From: Thiodiazotropha sp040791665
GTDB lineage: Bacteria > Pseudomonadota > Gammaproteobacteria > Chromatiales > Chromatiaceae
DNA: 64,000 nt
Reading direction: 5' to 3'
Assembly: GCA_040791665.1 (NCBI GenBank)
Contig: JBFNNX010000013.1
Location: forward strand, 62,001-126,000
The position numbers and the translations under genes are program-made. Shown piece by piece: positions 17,591 through 26,733 of this stretch (the stretch's first letter is position 1; each line of letters starts with the position of its first letter). The notes beneath the pieces were generated by a model that saw only the letters and a list, made by a program, of their open reading frames with translations, searched no databases and was not told where the DNA came from.

Positions 17591-18499
17591 TCAAAAGAAT
17601 ACATCCTCGACTTTTTTAGTCTCTTCATCCAATGATTCATCATTGCCGGCCTTCTTTAAACGAGAGAAGGCCTTGACGGAAGAACGATCTATATTTGCCA
17701 GCGGATGATCTGTACCTTCGTAGGCAATGATATTCGCGGCCTGAACCAGATCCACATAGTCTACGGGTGAATCACCCGGATCCCGTTTAAGATCTTCATG
17801 CTCTGCGGCCGCATCGATGACATGTTGATCGAACTTCCACAATTTCAATATGCTGCCACCCAATTGTGTGTGCAATTTCAACAATACCTTCTCCAGAAAT
17901 TCAGGGTTGGCGATCATGTCAGGATAGTTGCACGCCTTAATCAATAGGGGAATCTGACCGATATCATGGACCAGCCCTGCGACAAGGGCGATATCCGGAT
18001 CGAGCCCGGGTTGCTCCTTCGCAAGCATCGCCGCCTGTGCGCCAACCTTAACCGAATGTGCCCACAATTGATTCATGCGTCTCTCGATATCCTTTTCCGA
18101 GGTGCGAAATACCTCCTTCATCGATACGGCATAGACTGCGTTTTTCACCCTTTGAAATCCTATTCGAGTGATCGCCGGTTTAATAGAGGCTATGGTGTTC
18201 AAGCCCCGGTAGAGTGGACTGTTGGCATAACGAATCAATCTTGCAGTGAGCGCCGCGTCCCGGGATATCACCTTTTCAAGGTCGTGTGCCGAACTGTCGG
18301 CATCATTGATAACCACCAAGGCTTCGAGTGCCAAAGCGGGCAGCGTAGGAAGATAAATCTTGTTTGCGACCAGGTCTTCCTTAACCGAGTCCATAAAGGG
18401 TTTTATGATACTGTTCTCACGCTCCTTGTCTCGAGCCTCTTTTACGTCCTCGGCTTCTACCGGCGCACCATCTGAAAGATAAAAGACTGACTTTGTCAT
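17591..18499 (-). CDS. HDOD domain signal-transduction protein
   Basis: A 302-residue protein whose residues about 50–250 form an HDOD domain: IYLPTLPALALEALVVIND, DAALTARLIRYANSPLYRG, KPAITRIGFQRVKNAVYAV, and ALVAGLVHDIGQIPLLI, an HD-type dyad. HDOD proteins are usually non-catalytic regulatory modules for chemotaxis, motility or DNA-damage signalling. No output domain is attached. It converges on maf with only 20 bases between them. Confidence 0.85.
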   Translation of the reverse strand: MTKSVFYLSDGAPVEAEDVKEARDKERENSIIKPFMDSVKEDLVANKIYLPTLPALALEALVVINDADSSAHDLEKVISRDAALTARLIRYANSPLYRGLNTIASIKPAITRIGFQRVKNAVYAVSMKEVFRTSEKDIERRMNQLWAHSVKVGAQAAMLAKEQPGLDPDIALVAGLVHDIGQIPLLIKACNYPDMIANPEFLEKVLLKLHTQLGGSILKLWKFDQHVIDAAAEHEDLKRDPGDSPVDYVDLVQAANIIAYEGTDHPLANIDRSSVKAFSRLKKAGNDESLDEETKKVEDVFF

Positions 18500-19049
18500 C
18501 TATTCCTGCATTGGCTCTTTGGTTGTGATGATCAATTTGGGTATCGGCAGGAAAAAGAATATCTCCAGGCCAACTTGATGTTCAAACTAGTTGAGGGATA
18601 GGAGTGCGTCAAGGTTCACAATTTTCAGTACTTTAGCACGCATTCAGATTGTGCAATCTGGATTCAGATTACATTAACTGATGCTAATAACCCCATAATA
18701 CACCATATTTTTATAATCTTTGACACCGTTCCTAAATCTATTTTTCTCTTGAGAGTATGCTGATACTTGCCCCTCTCAGGAAGAGACCTGTCACAGCACG
18801 CCAGGATCGGCTGGCAACACGACATGATCGGGGACTCCGTCAGTTTCGATTTCAAATAGCAGGAACTGCCATCAGATCCTTAAATCATGGGTGACGCAAC
18901 TCTCAATTTTCACATTTTGTGACATGGGATTAATATTCTTCTTTATATCAAACAACACCTTACCCCATATATCAAATGTTTTGCATGAACTGATGGCATC
19001 TAAAGTTTTTGGCTAAATAGTCGAAGCTAAAGGTAGACACAATTCACCC
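18500..19049. other. Gene-free intergenic region (550 bases)
   Basis: AT-rich spacer between divergent genes. The only structure noticed is a 16-base palindrome (cagattg tg caatctg) at 18645–18660 followed by a partial echo gattcagatt, which could be an operator. Antisense ORFs here have no recognisable product or ribosome-binding site. Confidence 0.4.
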
Positions 19050-21503
19050 ATGCTTAAGCAAGAAGAATCAAACGGAATGGCAGAACAGGCCCTGACAAGC
19101 TTTTCTCATCATGCCAGCGATAAGCCGATTGTGCTTATTGCTGACGATTCCCGAGTGGTAAGAGTTTCGCTGAAGAATATTTTAAAAGACGATTGCCAGA
19201 TCATCGAAGCTGAGAATGGCCAGGAGGCGTGGGATTTTCTCTGCAATACCCCGTCAATCGCGCTTGTCTTCAGTGACCTTTCTATGCCCAAACTCGATGG
19301 CCGGAGCCTATTGACCAAGATCAGGTCCTCTGACTCCTCAAGCATGGCGACAATGCCTTTTATCGTTGTCACCGGAAATGAGGAGAGCCCGGAAATACGC
19401 CAGGAATTGACTCAACTAGGTGCGGATGAGGTTATCAACAAACCGTTCGACCCCTCAAATATAAGAAATTTTCTGACCACATTGGGTAACAGGAATCAGG
19501 AACAGGATATCGCCCACCTTGAAGCTGATATTTCCCAGCAGGAAGAGGTTGAACCACAATCCGATTTTCTTGATGGGGTTGTCGATAGAGAACAATTCAT
19601 GGAGTCCGCCAGCCGTGAACTCGCCTTTGCCATTCGCAATAAGAACGAGCTCGCTGTAGCACTGGTCAAAATAGACCAGATCGATGAGATCACGGCTCAA
19701 TACAGCGACCCGGCGATTGAACACATACTGCTCACACTGGTTGAGATAATCAAGCAACACATTCACCCTGACGACGCCCTGGCCTATTTCGGCAAGGGTT
19801 TGTTTGCTATCCTGCGTCCAGCCTCAAACGCCATTGGAACACGCTATCTCGGTAGAAGAATCCTCGAAGACCTCTCATCGAAACAATTTTATCTGGGTGA
19901 ATCTGAGCAGATCATTAGTGCCAGCATTGGTATCTCCGCACCTGACATCAAACCCGGCACACGTCTGTTCGAGTTGATATCCCTGGCTGAAGGTCGTCTG
20001 AAAGCGGCAATTGAGAATGGTGGCGACAAGGTAGTCGACAAAGGCAATGAGACCCTGATACCGGTTACTCTGGCAGGCGACTCCTCTGAATTAACCAGTC
20101 AATCCCGGCAATCAAGCAGTAGTACAACATATTCGCAATCCGCTTCTACTCGAAGCGCCTCTGAGATTCAACGCCTTGCCGCTGAACAGGTTGCTGAAAT
20201 CAAGGCCAAATATGGTAGTGACTTTGACGAGGAGGATGATGAAGCCAGTGAATTGATTGAACACAAACAGACGATTGAGCGTTTGACAAACGAAAATCGT
20301 CAATTGATCAACGAGATCGCACACTGGAAGAATCAGTCTGCTGAGGCTGATAATCTGCGTAGACGGCTGTTTGAGGTAGAAAGCCAGCAGCAGCAACTTC
20401 AGGTCAAATTTATAGAGCTCCAAAATGAGAATACGAACATACTTCAACAGGCTGAAGCAATAGAGAGTGAAAACAAAAATCTTCTGCTACGGACTGAAGC
20501 AGTAGAAGGTGAAAACAAACGCCTCTTGCAACGGACCGAAGCAGTGGAGAGTGAAAACAGTGACCTTCTGCAGCGAGCTGAAACGGTAGAGAGTGAAAAC
20601 AGAGACCTTCTGCAGCGATTTCAGGCCATAGAGGTTGAAAACGCGACCTTGATTGAAGAGTCACTGACCAATTCCGGTAATGAGACTCAGCAATTTGTCG
20701 AGGAAGAGAATAGAAACCTCCAGAATCAGCTTGCCGAGCTGACCAGCCGCGCCGAGAAAGCCGAGGTTGAGAATGTCAAATCCAATCAATTGGTAAACAG
20801 CCTTAAAGACAACATCAAGCTATTAAACATGCAACTTGACCAGTTGCAGCAACAATTAACAGAAGAACAACAGAAATATCAGAGAGCGGCCAAAACCGGT
20901 GCCGGGCACATAGAGAGAGACAGCGCTGTCGTTAACACGAAACCTCCGCTCCAGCCTAATTCCGATTTCATCAGCGATTCACAAAACTCGGATCTGTCGC
21001 TCAAAGCCGCACCGGATAGCAATCTGTATTCGCCTACAAGCGAGCCTCCCAGCGTACATCTATTCCCGGAACAAGATCAGATACAGACCAAACAACAGGT
21101 CAAAAATAAACCAACCATTCCTCCATTTCGGGTGGAACCGGAACCCCTGCTATTCAAGAATGGCTTCCATCTCTCCTCCTTCGCCATAGCCGGTATGATT
21201 TTCACGTTCATGCTGATAATCGGTGGCGTTTATCTTTACATGGTTTTGAGTGACAACCCGGATGTTGACGGAACAACCACGGATATTCAGTCAGGACAAA
21301 GCCAGATAGAGTCACAAAACGCAATGGATTATGCAAAACCTACAGTATCCACACAAGAGCCGGCACAGAGTCTTCGGGCAACAAAGCCGCAGCCAGTGAC
21401 TGAAAAAGCAGTAAACAAGATAATTTCTGATGAGATGAGGTTGGAAAAGGAGCTGACACTGCGCAAAATGGCAGAGGAGGAATTCAATCTCAAGGCACAA
21501 TAG
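19050..21503 (+). CDS. Receiver / degenerate GGDEF / coiled-coil membrane protein
   Basis: 817 residues, not recognised as a known full-length family. Residues about 25–145 are a CheY-like receiver with acidic pair D32–D33, phosphoacceptor D76 (VFSDLSMPKLDG), T108 and K131 (NKPFD). Residues about 175–330 resemble a diguanylate cyclase, but the signature loop reads YFGKGLFAIL in place of GGDEF, so catalysis is unlikely. A long coiled coil (about 380–620) contains five 14-residue repeats of the type EAVESENxxLLQRT. A single TM helix (FAIAGMIFTFMLIIGGVYLY) lies near 710–730 with a short charged tail. A second ATG at codon 10 is an alternative start. It may link phosphorylation to envelope architecture; that is inference. 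Confidence 0.75.
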   Translation: MLKQEESNGMAEQALTSFSHHASDKPIVLIADDSRVVRVSLKNILKDDCQIIEAENGQEAWDFLCNTPSIALVFSDLSMPKLDGRSLLTKIRSSDSSSMATMPFIVVTGNEESPEIRQELTQLGADEVINKPFDPSNIRNFLTTLGNRNQEQDIAHLEADISQQEEVEPQSDFLDGVVDREQFMESASRELAFAIRNKNELAVALVKIDQIDEITAQYSDPAIEHILLTLVEIIKQHIHPDDALAYFGKGLFAILRPASNAIGTRYLGRRILEDLSSKQFYLGESEQIISASIGISAPDIKPGTRLFELISLAEGRLKAAIENGGDKVVDKGNETLIPVTLAGDSSELTSQSRQSSSSTTYSQSASTRSASEIQRLAAEQVAEIKAKYGSDFDEEDDEASELIEHKQTIERLTNENRQLINEIAHWKNQSAEADNLRRRLFEVESQQQQLQVKFIELQNENTNILQQAEAIESENKNLLLRTEAVEGENKRLLQRTEAVESENSDLLQRAETVESENRDLLQRFQAIEVENATLIEESLTNSGNETQQFVEEENRNLQNQLAELTSRAEKAEVENVKSNQLVNSLKDNIKLLNMQLDQLQQQLTEEQQKYQRAAKTGAGHIERDSAVVNTKPPLQPNSDFISDSQNSDLSLKAAPDSNLYSPTSEPPSVHLFPEQDQIQTKQQVKNKPTIPPFRVEPEPLLFKNGFHLSSFAIAGMIFTFMLIIGGVYLYMVLSDNPDVDGTTTDIQSGQSQIESQNAMDYAKPTVSTQEPAQSLRATKPQPVTEKAVNKIISDEMRLEKELTLRKMAEEEFNLKAQ
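20454..20663 (+). repeat. Five tandem 42-bp repeats in a coiled-coil coding region
   Basis: The unit starts gaagcaatagagagtgaaaa and recurs every 42 bases from 20454, 20496, 20538, 20580 and 20622, the last more diverged. Each encodes two heptads. Near-identical DNA suggests recent slippage or recombination expansion of the coil. Confidence 0.85.
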
Positions 21504-21655
21504 GCATCGCAGAAAATCTTCCTTGATCAACACGCAACGAACAACTCGAACTTGGGTTACAGCCCCTCCATTCGATCAAACCAAGCCGGTTTAAGTTTAA
21601 GGACGGAACGAATCCTCCAAGCCCACCAATATGAACACCGCATCGACCTGGGCAG

Positions 21656-22144
21656 CTAATCTGCAATCTCTCCATGCTCAAAAATAGTTGCATGCAAGGG
21701 CCAACCCGACTCGTCGATCACAAACACAGTCCATTTTCCCGGCTCGCCGGGATCTAAACTTTTTGCTGAATAGACTCGCCAACGGGGTCCTCCTACTTCA
21801 AAATCCACTTCACTTAAAACCTGCCCATCATACTCCCAGCGATGGGTCACGGTTCGACCCTGCAGATTCCTCAAATCGGTGAAGAAAAAGATCCTGGTTG
21901 CCTGCGCATCGAGTTTTACAATCTGATCGACCGGCTCTCTATCGACAACTGCAGTCGTAAACTGTGCTCTGGCCACATAGGCATCGGGTACGGGTGATTC
22001 CTGCAACTCTTCGGCAGCTAGACTTATTGCGCATAGCTGTAAGAAGAGGAATGTACCGATCAACTTTGCAATACAAATCCATTTATAATATCCAAACATC
22101 ATCTCCCCCGATCCCATTTCGTTTCTCTCATTATTAAATGGCAC
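21656..22144 (-). CDS. DUF2914 domain protein with N-terminal membrane segment
   Basis: A 162-residue protein with a signal peptide or anchor (LIGTFLFLQLCAISLAAEEL). The remainder fits DUF2914: RAQFTTAVVDREPVDQI, IFFFTDLRNLQGRTVTHRW, and a C-terminal PGKWTVFVIDESG. DUF2914 proteins are envelope proteins of unknown function, often near stress or respiratory genes. The likely true start is at one of the internal methionines before MFGYYKW. Confidence 0.75.
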   Translation of the reverse strand: MPFNNERNEMGSGEMMFGYYKWICIAKLIGTFLFLQLCAISLAAEELQESPVPDAYVARAQFTTAVVDREPVDQIVKLDAQATRIFFFTDLRNLQGRTVTHRWEYDGQVLSEVDFEVGGPRWRVYSAKSLDPGEPGKWTVFVIDESGWPLHATIFEHGEIAD

Positions 22145-22245
22145 CCTATATATACGATGCTGTTCTTCTATGTCTATATTCTCGCGCTATCTCTGATCGA
22201 CCATCACAGGCTACAGAAGATACTACCGAAATACGTTGTTTGCCC

Positions 22246-22929
22246 CTATCTCTTTAACACACGTATCCATTGCCAGAAATTGAGCAATCCAGCCAATGAG
22301 GCGGATAGGTAGGTGAATGCAGCAGCTTTCAATATTTTTTTTGCCCCTTGATACTGTTCCGGCTGCAAGTATCCGTTCTTGAGTAGTGGCAAAGCCTTTT
22401 TATAACTTGCATCAAGCTCCACCGGCAGAGTGGCCAATTGCAGGATCACATTTGAGCCCATCACAAGAAATGCAGCCGTAGCGCTCAACAGACCAGCCGA
22501 GGGTGCGCGTGTGGCAATGGAGAGAATCGGTGACACGAAAAGTAAAAATGAACCTAGCCGTTGTGCACCTACAGCGATCGATCCAAGTCGGCTACGCCAC
22601 TGAAAGAGCGGCTCCTCCGCGGCATCCTGTAATGCATGTCCGACCTCATGGGCTGCAATTGTAATGGCCGTAAGGGTTTTCCCCTCCAGTTTGTCTTTTG
22701 ATAATCGGACCGCTTTATCCCTTGGATCATAATGATCACCGGATTCAGCTTTTTCGACCTGTACCTGATTCAGGCCATAGCGGTCCAGGAGATGCCTGGC
22801 TAATTCCCCTCCATTGCCGGGGAAGTTCTCTTCTTGATGGCGATTGTATTTCGCCATAATGTGCTGCACCCACAGCTGCGGTCCCAATATCAGCAGCAGT
22901 AGAATCCCCAGCAGTAGAAAATAGATCAT
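22246..22929 (-). CDS. Zinc metallopeptidase, YugP family
   Basis: A 227-residue membrane peptidase with an N-terminal TM (FLLLGILLLLILGPQLWV), VRLSKDKLEGKTLTAITIAAHEVGHALQ (HEVGH zinc site, described by HEVGHALQ), and two or three further TM segments in the second half. The HExxH plus the TM pattern match the YugP/DUF zinc-peptidase family of unknown substrate. It follows the FmdB-like gene after 26 bases on the same strand. Confidence 0.88.
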   Translation of the reverse strand: MIYFLLLGILLLLILGPQLWVQHIMAKYNRHQEENFPGNGGELARHLLDRYGLNQVQVEKAESGDHYDPRDKAVRLSKDKLEGKTLTAITIAAHEVGHALQDAAEEPLFQWRSRLGSIAVGAQRLGSFLLFVSPILSIATRAPSAGLLSATAAFLVMGSNVILQLATLPVELDASYKKALPLLKNGYLQPEQYQGAKKILKAAAFTYLSASLAGLLNFWQWIRVLKR

Positions 22930-22955
22930 CTCCCCTGTCTTAGTGCATGTTCACG

Positions 22956-23213
22956 CTAATCGTTAAACCCGCAACTGCCGCCTGGGCAACACCCCCCAGC
23001 TGGACATGCAGGTTCACTGTCAGCACGGTTTGCGCTACTGATAACAGCTGCACTGCTTATCAGCCTTCGCACAGGCTCGTTTTCCGCGGTATCCCCCAGA
23101 GGCCTGTTGACTTTGCTGCATAATTCACCCCAACTACTGATCGACTCATTCATGGGATGAAAGACCTCAACCTTCTCACCATTGGCATCACAGTAATAAT
23201 CATAGGTTGGCAT
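22956..23213 (-). CDS. FmdB-like small protein with degenerate zinc ribbon
   Basis: 85 residues starting MPTYDYYCDANGEKVEVFHPM, as in FmdB-type regulatory zinc-ribbon proteins. The usual CxxC pairs are reduced: only Cys8 and the lone Cys in GELCSKVN remain. The Cys/Gly-rich tail ACPAGGCCPGGSCGF is a possible metal-binding motif. The function is unknown; co-transcription with the YugP-type peptidase is likely. Confidence 0.65.
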   Translation of the reverse strand: MPTYDYYCDANGEKVEVFHPMNESISSWGELCSKVNRPLGDTAENEPVRRLISSAAVISSANRADSEPACPAGGCCPGGSCGFND

Positions 23214-23334
23214 GTTTCAGACTCCGGTTTCTTCCTACCTAAACATTATCTATTTTACCTAATATACTCTCATCCAGAAACGTACTACCGCAAGGGTATC
23301 TGTCAATCCTGCTATCGCAAGTGTACATAGAAAA

Positions 23335-23358
23335 GGCCACTGTCAGACGACAGTGGCC
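23335..23358 (-). terminator. Intrinsic terminator of the DUF4332 gene
   Basis: A perfect 10-bp stem ggccactgtc/gacagtggcc with a 4-base loop. On the minus strand the 3' arm is followed by TTTTC, 59 bases after the stop of the upstream gene. Confidence 0.8.
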
Positions 23359-23416
23359 ATTTCGTATCAAGCTCTGGCTACCCACCTAGGAATGCCGCAA
23401 TACGGCAATCCAGGTG

Positions 23417-23821
23417 TTAATAGGTAACCACGCGGGGCAGCTGTTTGGCTTCAGCCACCCACTTTTCAACCGATGAGAGACTCGGAGTGGCGCGCACGAG
23501 GTTTTTGGCTTCATTGACCTCAATCATCTTCTTCTGCAGGTTTTCCGCTTTACGCTGTGCCAGTTCAGGCACTGTATCTACCCCAGCCGCCTCTAGTAGG
23601 TCCGAGTATTGCTCACCAATACCCTTTATTCTGAATAGATCGGCCATGTTGATCCATCTTAAAATCAGCTTTCCGCTAATCGAAGTCGCGTCTTCGATCT
23701 CCTTGCGGCCTTTCTTGGTACTTCCCTTTTCCAACAGATTTTCCAGACTGGTGATCCCCGCTGACGTCAACTTTTCAGCGTATTTATCACCGATACCTTC
23801 GATGTCGACTAACTTTGTCAT
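23417..23821 (-). CDS. DUF4332 helix-hairpin-helix protein
   Basis: A 134-residue protein with two tandem HhH-like motifs: VDIEGIGDKYAEKLTSAGIT and LFRIKGIGEQYSDLLEAAGV. This is the DUF4332 arrangement. Such proteins are predicted to bind nucleic acid, but the role is not known. It has its own terminator downstream and appears monocistronic. Confidence 0.85.
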   Translation of the reverse strand: MTKLVDIEGIGDKYAEKLTSAGITSLENLLEKGSTKKGRKEIEDATSISGKLILRWINMADLFRIKGIGEQYSDLLEAAGVDTVPELAQRKAENLQKKMIEVNEAKNLVRATPSLSSVEKWVAEAKQLPRVVTY

Positions 23822-23957
23822 TGTTATCTCTCTATAGTTGGTTTGGGTACTATCACTCTAGGGCTAGTAAAACCCTATCGAAAGCTGTGATTTTAAAAAA
23901 AATGTTAACTTCCACATCTCCTTCATAGATTATCGATAAACGGACCCGGTACTTCAG

Positions 23958-24365
23958 TCAGCCCATGCGATCACTGATCTGACTCACCAGGTTTCCACGC
24001 CGGCGGTCTTTTCGCCGGCGGTCTCCCGGATATTGCTCTGTTCCCTCAACTAATCGCTGACGTCGATCCCTACTCTTATGCCGCCTGATATAGGGATGAG
24101 CTTGCATTCGCATTCCCTTGAATTTTGTGGTGTTCAATCTGCCTATTGCTGCATGCACTAATCGTGAGGGTTTGATATAGACAAGCCCATAGTACTCCCA
24201 GACCCTGGAATTTGTGTGCATGATCTTGAGGATTTTACTCTTTTCTACCTTCACTCCCCTGATTGGCATGATAGACCAGAGCGGGCTGAATTGGCGAGTT
24301 ATCAGTTTATGCAGTTCCTTCACCGGAGTCTCTTCAGGAATCCCTTTGATAAACACCCACATCAT
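23958..24365 (-). CDS. RRM-like basic RNA-binding protein (hypothetical)
   Basis: About 135 residues from the ATG before MWVFIKGIPEETPVKELH. RNP2-like VFIKGIP and RNP1-like YYGLVYIKP, with helices placed as in an RRM, suggest an RNA-recognition motif. The C-terminal tail (RRHKSRDRRQR, GDRRRKDRRRG) is very basic. I know no characterised homologue; RNA binding is inferred. Confidence 0.6.
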   Translation of the reverse strand: MMWVFIKGIPEETPVKELHKLITRQFSPLWSIMPIRGVKVEKSKILKIMHTNSRVWEYYGLVYIKPSRLVHAAIGRLNTTKFKGMRMQAHPYIRRHKSRDRRQRLVEGTEQYPGDRRRKDRRRGNLVSQISDRMG

Positions 24366-24439
24366 ATTTCCCAATCGCACGATACTCAGTCAACGCAGCC
24401 ATTCCGAGTGTAAGATAAATTATTATAACTCCTTAATAT

Positions 24440-25492
24440 TTATGCAATTGTAACTTGTTTGCTGAGGTAGACATCCTGAATTGCATGGAGTAAATCAACC
24501 CCCTCCCCCATAGGGCGTTGAAACGCCTTGCGCCCGGAGATCATACCCATGCCGCCCGCTCGTTTATTGATGACAGCAGTTCGCACCGCTTGTGCCAGAT
24601 CGCCCTCCCCGGAAGAGGCGCCGCCAGAGTTGATGAGCCCTGCCCTACCCAGATAACAGTTGGCCACCTGGTAGCGCACAAGGTCGATTGGATGCTCGCT
24701 GGTGAGTTCTGTATAGACTTTTTCGTCTGTTTTGCCAAATTTGATGGCTTGATAGCCTCCATTTCCAACCGCTTGTTTCTGTTTAACGATATCCGCCTCA
24801 ATCGTCGCGGCTAGATGATTGGCCTGACCTGTCAGATCTGCAGCTGTATGGTAGTCGACACCATCCACCTTGAAGGAACTGTTTCTGAGATAGGCCCATA
24901 GAACAGTAACCATTCCCAACTCATGGGCGTGTTGGAAGGCTTCCGAAATCTCCTGAATCTGCCGTCTTGACTCTTCAGAGCCATAATAGACAGTCGCACC
25001 TATGGCAACCGCTCCCATATCAAAGGCCTGTTCCACCGATGCAAACAGGGTTTGATCATAAAAATTGGGATAACTGAGTATTTCATTGTGGTTGATTTTG
25101 ACTAAAAATGGGATTTTATGAGCATACCGACGGGCCACCGAACCCAATACGCCCAGCGTTGAAGCGACGGCATTGCATCCACCCTCGATGGCAAGTTCCA
25201 CTATTTTGGCAGGGTCGAAATAGATCGGATTGGCGGCAAATGACGCCCCACCTGAGTGCTCCACACCCTGGTCTACCGGTAAGATGGAGAGATAACCGCT
25301 ACCGCTCAGGCGTCCGGTACCGATCAACGTCTGCATTGCACGCAGCACGCCCGGCTTGAGATCTTTTTGGCTTAACACCCTATCGACGTAGTCTTGACCG
25401 GGTAGTTGTAACATCGATTTATCGATAGTCTCGCAGCTGTGGGTCAGCAAACCTTCAGCCTCTGTTCCGAGCAGGGATTCGATATTACTCAT
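24440..25492 (-). CDS. fbaB: Class I fructose-bisphosphate aldolase (DhnA/FbaB type)
   Basis: About 350 residues of a Schiff-base aldolase TIM barrel: ILPVDQGVEHSGGASFA, PFLVKINHNEIL, IKFGKTDEKVY (probable catalytic Lys region) and INSGGASSGEGDL. It cleaves or forms fructose 1,6-bisphosphate in glycolysis or gluconeogenesis. The ATG at 25492 is chosen because it follows a strong AAGGAGAG site; the frame is open 14 codons further but without a ribosome site. It stands alone. Confidence 0.9.
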   Translation of the reverse strand: MSNIESLLGTEAEGLLTHSCETIDKSMLQLPGQDYVDRVLSQKDLKPGVLRAMQTLIGTGRLSGSGYLSILPVDQGVEHSGGASFAANPIYFDPAKIVELAIEGGCNAVASTLGVLGSVARRYAHKIPFLVKINHNEILSYPNFYDQTLFASVEQAFDMGAVAIGATVYYGSEESRRQIQEISEAFQHAHELGMVTVLWAYLRNSSFKVDGVDYHTAADLTGQANHLAATIEADIVKQKQAVGNGGYQAIKFGKTDEKVYTELTSEHPIDLVRYQVANCYLGRAGLINSGGASSGEGDLAQAVRTAVINKRAGGMGMISGRKAFQRPMGEGVDLLHAIQDVYLSKQVTIA

Positions 25493-25719
25493 CTGTCTCT
25501 CCTTATGTTTATCCAAAAGGAATTGCTTGGACATGCTTCTCCACCGATCAACCTAAGAATCCGTACCTGGTATTCACGGTCAGGTTGTCACTAGATGGAT
25601 ATATACGGATATTGATACTATCTGAAAAATATGGGTACGGCTTCTCCTATTTGGATTATAGATTCACGGCACCGTTATGCGAGTGTTTCGGCATTAACCA
25701 CTAATCGATCCAGCGTTTA

Positions 25720-26010
25720 AGGGCCTGTTAGCACTGATCTGATGGGCTTAGCTACACTTGAAAAGCGCCATTCAAGGCGTGAGGAGAGAAGATTGACTAG
25801 TCCAATTGAACCACGAGCGACCTTGAGTGGCGCTTTTTCTGGGACACTCCAAGGGCGCTTCCTTCGGGGCGCAACCAGCAGGATCGGACCATTTTACCGC
25901 CCAGTGGTGTACTCATTCGCCCATGTAGCATCATTTCACATCGCTCATTCCGCTTTGCCGAGCGAAAGACAGTAGCGGCAGAGCCTATTGGATTGGCGTC
26001 ATCAGGCCCT
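25720..26010. mobile_element. MITE-like 291-bp element
   Basis: Ends form an imperfect inverted repeat: agggcctg at the left and caggccct at the right. Inside, aaaagcgccattcaagg (25761–25777) pairs with ccttgagtggcgctttt (25821–25837) with one mismatch. There is no transposase and no convincing ORF. The left end recurs at 711, 28612 and 37691, and the right end GGCCCTAGTTA recurs at 28637. Probably a non-autonomous element or REP-like family. Confidence 0.55.
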
Positions 26011-26079
26011 AGTTATCAAGGATAAGATACGGAACGATTACGGCTGGCGACAACGCTTACTGGCTATAGGAGTTCATTC

Positions 26080-26733
26080 ATGCAAAATCCGTTTATCCCC
26101 GGCTATCGACAGTTACCGTCTATGCTCCCTATCTTTCCGCTCAGCGGGGCCGTTGTCATGCCCGGAGCACAATTGCCACTCAATATTTTTGAACCCCGTT
26201 ACCTGAACCTGGTTCAGGATGTACTGGGAAACCATCACTTGATCGGGATGATACAACCCGATGATAGCGAACATTCGACAAAACAGCAGTTACACACCAC
26301 GGGTTGTGCAGCTCGAATCTCTTTCTACAACGAGACCCTTGATGGACGCATCGAAATCATAATCACGGGTGTCTGTCGATTCGATCTCCAGACCGAGTTG
26401 CCGTCGGATCGAGGTTATCGACTGATCAAACCCAATTGGCGGCGATTCGAGTCCGATTACGATTTTAATCTGCCAAACACGGAAGACAAACGAAACAGCA
26501 TATACTCCTGCCTAGATCGATATTTGGCCTTTAATTCACTTCAGACAGACACCGAACAGCTCCAGAAACTGACTACACCACAGCTTGTCAATGTCTTGAC
26601 CACAGTGCTTCCATTATCTCATGGGGATAAACAATCAATATTGGATGCGGTCTCATTTGACGAGCGTTCTCAGCTACTTATGGCAAAATTGGAGATGGCG
26701 AGCAGTACTGACCCCAATCATTTGACCCATTGA
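26080..26733 (+). CDS. LON substrate-binding domain protein
   Basis: A 217-residue protein carrying only the N-terminal LON domain: LPIFPLSGAVVMPGAQLPLNIFEPRYL (core LNIFEPRYL), GMIQP, GCAARISFY and ITGVCRFDL. No ATPase or protease part follows, which is normal for this stand-alone family (similar to YcgI/PUA-like LON-N proteins). The role is unknown. Its stop overlaps the start of the YheT gene (TGATG). Confidence 0.85.
   Translation: MQNPFIPGYRQLPSMLPIFPLSGAVVMPGAQLPLNIFEPRYLNLVQDVLGNHHLIGMIQPDDSEHSTKQQLHTTGCAARISFYNETLDGRIEIIITGVCRFDLQTELPSDRGYRLIKPNWRRFESDYDFNLPNTEDKRNSIYSCLDRYLAFNSLQTDTEQLQKLTTPQLVNVLTTVLPLSHGDKQSILDAVSFDERSQLLMAKLEMASSTDPNHLTH

Noticed and set aside
18664..18855. 63-codon minus-strand ORF in the HDOD–receiver gap
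   Set aside because: No ribosome site and no recognisable sequence; probably chance.
25742..25975. Small ORF upstream of the LON gene
   Set aside because: It lies wholly inside the repeat element with internal hairpins and has no ribosome site.
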